Shown here one piece after another: positions 31,907-35,315 of a stretch of DNA of 35,315 nt. The first letter of the stretch is position 1. The number at the start of each line of letters is the position of its first letter. Under the pieces are notes generated by a model that searched no databases, had not been told where the DNA came from, and saw nothing but the letters and a program-made list of their open reading frames with translations. Position numbers and translations under genes: made by a program. Source of the DNA: Reyranella soli (GTDB taxonomy: Bacteria; Pseudomonadota; Alphaproteobacteria; Reyranellales; Reyranellaceae); contig NZ_BKAJ01000144.1 in the NCBI RefSeq assembly GCF_007992495.1, positions 1-35,315 of the forward strand, written 5' to 3'.

Positions 31907-32620
31907 ATGGATGGTGCTTCGTCGCCGGAAATTCCTCTAGGCAGGCTTGTGAAGCCGCTGTCGGAGCGCTTGGCGGAACGGATTCTGGAAGATGTGATGG
32001 CAGGGCGTTTGGCGCCGGGAGAGCGGCTGAAGGAAGAGCTGCTCGCCCAGACCCATGCCGTCAGTCGCGCCACCGTGCGTGAGGCCCTGATCGCGCTGGC
32101 GCGGCAAGGCTATGTCGTCCGCATCCCGCGCTTCGGCGCACGGATCGCCGAGTTGTCGCGTCACGACCTCGACGATCTTTTCGAGCTGCGTGCGGCCCTG
32201 CTCGGGCTTGCCGCCGGCCGATTCGCGCGGCGCGCCGAGGCCGCAGACGGCCAGATGCTGGAAGCCATGGTCGCCGAGCTGGAGGCCTCCGCCAACGACG
32301 AGAGGGTGTCGCCTCAAGCATTCGCCAACCAATCGATCCGGCTGCAGACGCTGCTCACCGATCGATGCGGCAACGGCCATCTTCCCGACATCTACAAGCG
32401 GCTGGCGGGCATGGGCACGTGGCAGCTCATCCGAGGCCAGGCGAGCAGCTTCCTCACCATGCCCGGCCGATTGGAGTCGGCAGCCGATTGGCGGCGCGTG
32501 GCCGATTGCATTGCGGCGCACGATATCGACGGAGCCGAACGAGCAGGCCGCGCCCTGCTCGAACATTCCGCCGCGCGTGTACGGCAGCACTACAGAGACG
32601 CTGCTCGCGAATCGACTTAG
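31907..32620 (+). CDS. GntR-family transcriptional regulator (FadR/FCD type)
   Basis: This is a 237-residue regulator with an N-terminal GntR winged helix (about 12-75, LSERLAERILEDVMAGRLAPGERL, recognition segment VSRATVREALIALARQG). A C-terminal FCD ligand domain (about 85-225) includes DLDDLFELRAALLGLAAGRFA and ends near HDIDGAERAGRALLEHSAAR. The FCD group usually binds carboxylic acids through a metal site. The ATG at 31907 has only a weak AAGAGA upstream, and earlier in-frame starts would run through the operator, so this start is reasonable. It is divergent from the TauD-Bug-Bug-LLM operon and almost certainly represses it until an inducing acid is present. Confidence 0.92.
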   Translation: MDGASSPEIPLGRLVKPLSERLAERILEDVMAGRLAPGERLKEELLAQTHAVSRATVREALIALARQGYVVRIPRFGARIAELSRHDLDDLFELRAALLGLAAGRFARRAEAADGQMLEAMVAELEASANDERVSPQAFANQSIRLQTLLTDRCGNGHLPDIYKRLAGMGTWQLIRGQASSFLTMPGRLESAADWRRVADCIAAHDIDGAERAGRALLEHSAARVRQHYRDAAREST

Positions 32621-32641
32621 CCCTTCATGGTGAAACAGATG

Positions 32642-32713
32642 ACCTCACCCTGAGGAGCGGTCCGCAGGACCGCGTCTCGAAGGGTGAGGTCTTCGAGACG
32701 GCGCTTCGCGCCT
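32642..32713. repeat. Intergenic palindromes, family B (two units)
   Basis: Outer arms ACCTCACCCT (32642-32651) and AGGGTGAGGT (32681-32690) enclose GCGGTCC/GGACCGC (32657-32673). A second unit in the opposite orientation follows, with stem GGCGC/GCGCC (32700-32712) flanked by TCTTCGAGAC and CTCCTCAGGATGAGG. GTCTCGAAGGGTG at 32674-32686 is identical to the start of the palindrome at 27284. It lies between the converging gntR and ABC permease genes and may also stop transcription. Confidence 0.75.
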
Positions 32714-32750
32714 CCTCAGGATGAGGCGATTTGTTTCGACGGACAGCGCT

Positions 32751-33707
32751 CTAACGCCTCGCTCGGCGCTCCCGCAGCCGCGTCAGCTGCTGGTCGGCGA
32801 CAACGCCGATCAGGATCACCCCGCCCATCACCGCGAAGTTGAGCGAGCTCGGGATGCCGAGCAGGTTCACCAGGTTCTGCAGGATCTGCAGCAGGATGGC
32901 GCCCAGCACGATGCCCAGGATCGAGCCCTCGCCGCCGCGCAGCGAGCAGCCGCCCAGCACGGCGGCGGCGATGCCGTAGAGCTCATAGAAATTGCCGTGG
33001 CTCGCCGGCGAGATCGAGCGCGTGTACATCGCGAGGTAAATCGCCGACAGGCCGGCCAGGCCGCCGCTGATGATGTAGGCCGCCGCCACGACGCGCTCTG
33101 TGCGGATGCCCGAATAGCGCGCCGCCTCCTCGTTCTTGCCGACGGCGAACAGGTAGCGGCCGAACACCGAGCGATGCAGCACCAGCGCCATCACCGCGGC
33201 CACCACCAGGAACATGATGAAGGAATGCGGCACGCCCAAGGTCCGTCCGGCGGCCAGCCATTCGAGCGTCGGAAAGGACTGGCCGTACTCGAAGCCCGCG
33301 GTGCCGTCGTTGGTGTAGTAGCGGGCGACGCCGCGATAGATCAGCAGGCCGCACAGGGTGACGATGAAGGGCTGCAGACGGAGCCGCGTGATGAGGAAGC
33401 CGTGCACCGCCCCCAGCACGACGCCGCCCAGCACGACCACGATGGTGGCGAGCCACCAGCTCACCTGCCAGCCCACCAGCAGGTCGATGTAGACCACGCC
33501 CAGCAGGGCGAACACCGAGCCGACCGAGAGATCGATGCCGCCGGTGATGATGACGATGCCGGCGCCGAGCGAGAACAGGCCGAACAGGCCGATGAGGTTC
33601 GCCGTATTGCCGAGATTGATCGGCGACAGGAAGCGCGGGTTCAGGATGGCGACGACCAGCCCGACCACGAGGATCAGCACCAGCAAGCCAAGGTCCTTCT
33701 TCAGCAT
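32751..33707 (-). CDS. Sugar-type ABC transporter permease (RbsC-like)
   Basis: This is a 318-residue inner-membrane permease of the RbsC/XylH family, with about 8-10 hydrophobic helices. Signatures are ISPINLGN-like N-terminal sequence (FLSPINLGNTANL), GAGIVIITGGIDLSVGSV (about 49-66, near-invariant in the family) and the cytoplasmic EAA-like loop YLFAVGKNEEAARYSGIRTERV that contacts the ATPase. Late on there is GVVADQQLTRLRERR. Its ATG overlaps the stop of the ATPase by one base (TGATG), so the two are translationally coupled. It is the last gene of its operon in this window. The substrate (ribose, xylose, autoinducer-2 or another sugar or polyol) cannot be decided without the binding protein. 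Confidence 0.94.
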   Translation of the reverse strand: MLKKDLGLLVLILVVGLVVAILNPRFLSPINLGNTANLIGLFGLFSLGAGIVIITGGIDLSVGSVFALLGVVYIDLLVGWQVSWWLATIVVVLGGVVLGAVHGFLITRLRLQPFIVTLCGLLIYRGVARYYTNDGTAGFEYGQSFPTLEWLAAGRTLGVPHSFIMFLVVAAVMALVLHRSVFGRYLFAVGKNEEAARYSGIRTERVVAAAYIISGGLAGLSAIYLAMYTRSISPASHGNFYELYGIAAAVLGGCSLRGGEGSILGIVLGAILLQILQNLVNLLGIPSSLNFAVMGGVILIGVVADQQLTRLRERRARR

Positions 33708-35230
33708 CAGACAGCCTTCGCTTCCTGCAGGTCGCGCCGTCCCACGGCCAGCCGCATGACATTCTCCTCGCTGAACTCGGCGCGCTCCAGGAAGCCTGCG
33801 ATCCGGCCCTCGCGCATGACCAGGATGCGATCGCTGACGCCCACCACCTCTTCCATGTCGCTCGAGATCATGAGCACGGCGACGCCGGCATCGGCCAGGC
33901 CGCGCATCAGCTTATAGATCTCCGACTTCGAGCCGACATCGATGCCGCGCGTCGGCTCGTCGAAGATCACGACCCGCGGCGTCATCGACAGCCACTTGGC
34001 CAAAACAACTTTCTGCTGGTTGCCGCCCGACAAGGTGCCGACCAGCGTATCGATCGAGGCGGTCCTGATGTCGAGCGCCGTGCGGCGCTCATCGGCGTTG
34101 CGGCGCTCCACCCCGCTGCGGACGATCAGGCCCGTGGCGAAGGCCCTGAGGTTGGCCAGCGAGACGTTCTCCTTCACCGAGAAGTCGAGCACCAGGCCGG
34201 ACCGCTTGCGGTCCTCGGGCACCAGGAAGATGCCGTGATCGATGGCGTCGCGCGGTGTCCGGACGGCGATCCGGTGGCCATCGAGGGAGAGCTCGCCGCT
34301 TACCGGCCGGTCGACGCCGAACAGGACGCGGGCCAGCTCGGTCCGGCCGGCGCCCACCAGCCCCGCCATGCCTAGAATCTCGCCGGCGCGCAGGGCGAGG
34401 TCGATGGCGTGCTCGGGGTGCGCCGGCGTCCTGAGGCCCGCGATCTCGAGCACCGTCTCGCCCGGTGCGCGCTCGGCCGGAACACGCAGGGATTTCAGGT
34501 CACGGCCGATCATCATGCGGATCATGACGTCGTGGTCGATCTCGTCCTTCGCCAGCTCGCCGACGACGGCGCCGTCGCGCAGCACCACGACGCGGTCGGC
34601 GCACTGCTCGACCTCGACCAGGCGGTGGGAGATGAAGATCACGGCGACGCCGCCCGCCTTGAGCTCGGCGATCACCTTCAGGAGCCGCGCTGTCTCGGAG
34701 GCCGTGAGGCTGGACGTCGGCTCGTCCATGATCACGACGCGCGCCTCGAGCGACAATGCCTTGGCGATCTCGACGAGCTGGCGCTGGGCGAGCGACAGGT
34801 TGGCGACCGGCGTGTCGGCGTGGAAGTCGACGCCAAGCCGCTGCAGCAGCGGCGTCACCCGCGCCTCGAGGGCCGCCCGGTCGATCAGCTTGAGCGGACC
34901 GGCGAAGACCGGTTCGCGGCCGATCATGACGTTGGCAGCGACGTCGAGATTGTCGAACAGGTTGAGCTCCTGGTGCACGAAGGCGATGCCGGCCGCCATG
35001 GAACCGGCAACGGTGAGCGCGCGGTGCTCGACGCCGTCGATGCGGATCGTGCCGTCGCTCGGTTCGACGACGCCGCCCAGGATCTTCATCAGGGTCGACT
35101 TGCCGGCGCCGTTCTCGCCGATCAGCGCCACGACCTCGCCGCGCACGACGCCGAGGCTCACGCGATCGAGCGCCTTCACGCCGGGATAGGTCTTGCTGAC
35201 CGAGGCTAGTTCGAGGAGCGGTGGGGTCAC
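33707..35230 (-). CDS. Sugar-type ABC transporter ATPase (RbsA-like, two nucleotide-binding domains)
   Basis: This is a 507-residue protein with two fused ATP-binding cassettes, as in RbsA/XylG/MglA. The first domain has a full Walker A GENGAGKST (38-46), signature LSLAQRQLVEIAKAL and Walker B VVIMDEPTSSL. The second has the degenerate Walker A GLVGAGRTEL usual for this family, signature LSGGNQQKVVLAKWL and Walker B VVIFDEPTRGID. It energises uptake through the permease encoded just downstream. The ATG at 35230 has GTGGGGTCACGG-like flanking on the plus strand and no strong ribosome site. No periplasmic binding-protein gene lies inside the window; palindromic repeats occupy the sequence upstream, so one would be beyond the edge. 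Confidence 0.94.
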   Translation of the reverse strand: MTPPLLELASVSKTYPGVKALDRVSLGVVRGEVVALIGENGAGKSTLMKILGGVVEPSDGTIRIDGVEHRALTVAGSMAAGIAFVHQELNLFDNLDVAANVMIGREPVFAGPLKLIDRAALEARVTPLLQRLGVDFHADTPVANLSLAQRQLVEIAKALSLEARVVIMDEPTSSLTASETARLLKVIAELKAGGVAVIFISHRLVEVEQCADRVVVLRDGAVVGELAKDEIDHDVMIRMMIGRDLKSLRVPAERAPGETVLEIAGLRTPAHPEHAIDLALRAGEILGMAGLVGAGRTELARVLFGVDRPVSGELSLDGHRIAVRTPRDAIDHGIFLVPEDRKRSGLVLDFSVKENVSLANLRAFATGLIVRSGVERRNADERRTALDIRTASIDTLVGTLSGGNQQKVVLAKWLSMTPRVVIFDEPTRGIDVGSKSEIYKLMRGLADAGVAVLMISSDMEEVVGVSDRILVMREGRIAGFLERAEFSEENVMRLAVGRRDLQEAKAV

Positions 35231-35249
35231 GGCGTCCAGTCTAATCTTG

Positions 35250-35315
35250 CCGGACCGCCGGCCTCCAGGCCCGCATCATGCTCTTCCGGACCGCGCGCAT
35301 CCTGCGCGCTCATGA
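35250..35315. repeat. REP-like palindromes, family A (two units, at window edge)
   Basis: Two units of the family at 17150-17252 lie head to tail here. The first (35250-35280) has GGCCT/AGGCC at 35260-35271. The second (35283-35315) has GCGCGCA/TGCGCGC at 35293-35309 with the loop TCC, between CTTCCGGACCG and CTCATGA. It may continue past the window edge. Confidence 0.75.

Noticed and set aside
1..35315. CRISPR arrays, tRNA or rRNA genes, transposases, prophage genes
   Set aside because: I saw no regularly spaced repeats, no tRNA-like cloverleaf or conserved T-loop sequence in the gaps, and no transposase, integrase or phage structural motif.

Overview
The window is a gene-dense, GC-rich stretch of chromosome from an alphaproteobacterium. 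The evidence is the gene repertoire (a MaeB malic enzyme with a phosphotransacetylase-like tail, a DUF1674/SDHAF4-like protein, UPF0310-type EVE protein, many TRAP and Bug solute-binding transporters), GC-rich codon use, a GGAAC-N16-CGTT promoter of the alphaproteobacterial general-stress type, and dispersed intergenic palindromes of a kind common in Bradyrhizobium/Reyranella-like genomes. The genus is a guess (Reyranella-like). I see no tRNA, rRNA, CRISPR array, prophage or insertion sequence, and no gene-free stretch over 300 bases.

Layout. 1-9.8 kb: mutS (minus) lies back to back with a TRAP permease pair that has no binding-protein gene, then malic enzyme translationally coupled to a D-aminoacylase-type amidohydrolase, a tiny PsiF-repeat secreted protein and a LysE-family exporter. 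9.9-12.75 kb: a complete TRAP operon (binding protein, small and large permease) ending in a hairpin shared with the convergent rnk-like gene. 12.8-16 kb (minus): rnk-like regulator; then an operon of a HAD pyrimidine-nucleotidase-type phosphatase and two tandem 2-dehydropantoate-2-reductase paralogues. 16-18.4 kb: rmuC, a palindromic repeat cluster, htpX and a DUF1674 gene. 18.4-21.6 kb: a HigBA toxin-antitoxin pair running directly into a FAD amine/amino-acid oxidoreductase and a threonine ammonia-lyase. 21.6-25.5 kb: a secreted protein of unknown function, purH, a divergent HxlR regulator/SDR pair, and an RcnB/CigR-like secreted protein with a candidate EcfG promoter. 25.6-27.9 kb: a lipid/diacylglycerol-kinase-family enzyme divergent from a WYL regulator, which shares a 17-base operator-like motif with the downstream EVE-domain gene. 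27.8-32.6 kb: a catabolic-looking operon (TauD/TfdA dioxygenase, two Bug-type binding proteins, luciferase-like monooxygenase) divergent from a GntR/FadR regulator with a palindromic operator between them. 32.75-35.2 kb: the ATPase and permease of a sugar-type ABC importer, whose binding protein would lie outside the window.

How it fits together. Most loci serve uptake and oxidation of organic acids, amino acids and amides (two TRAP systems, two Bug receptors, one ribose-type ABC importer, malic enzyme, aminoacylase, oxidoreductase, threonine deaminase, dioxygenase plus flavin monooxygenase), interspersed with housekeeping genes (mutS, rmuC, htpX, purH). The least ordinary items are the GntR-TauD-Bug-Bug-LLM cluster, the WYL-EVE operator pair, and the two families of palindromic repeats, one of which shows compensatory changes in its stems.
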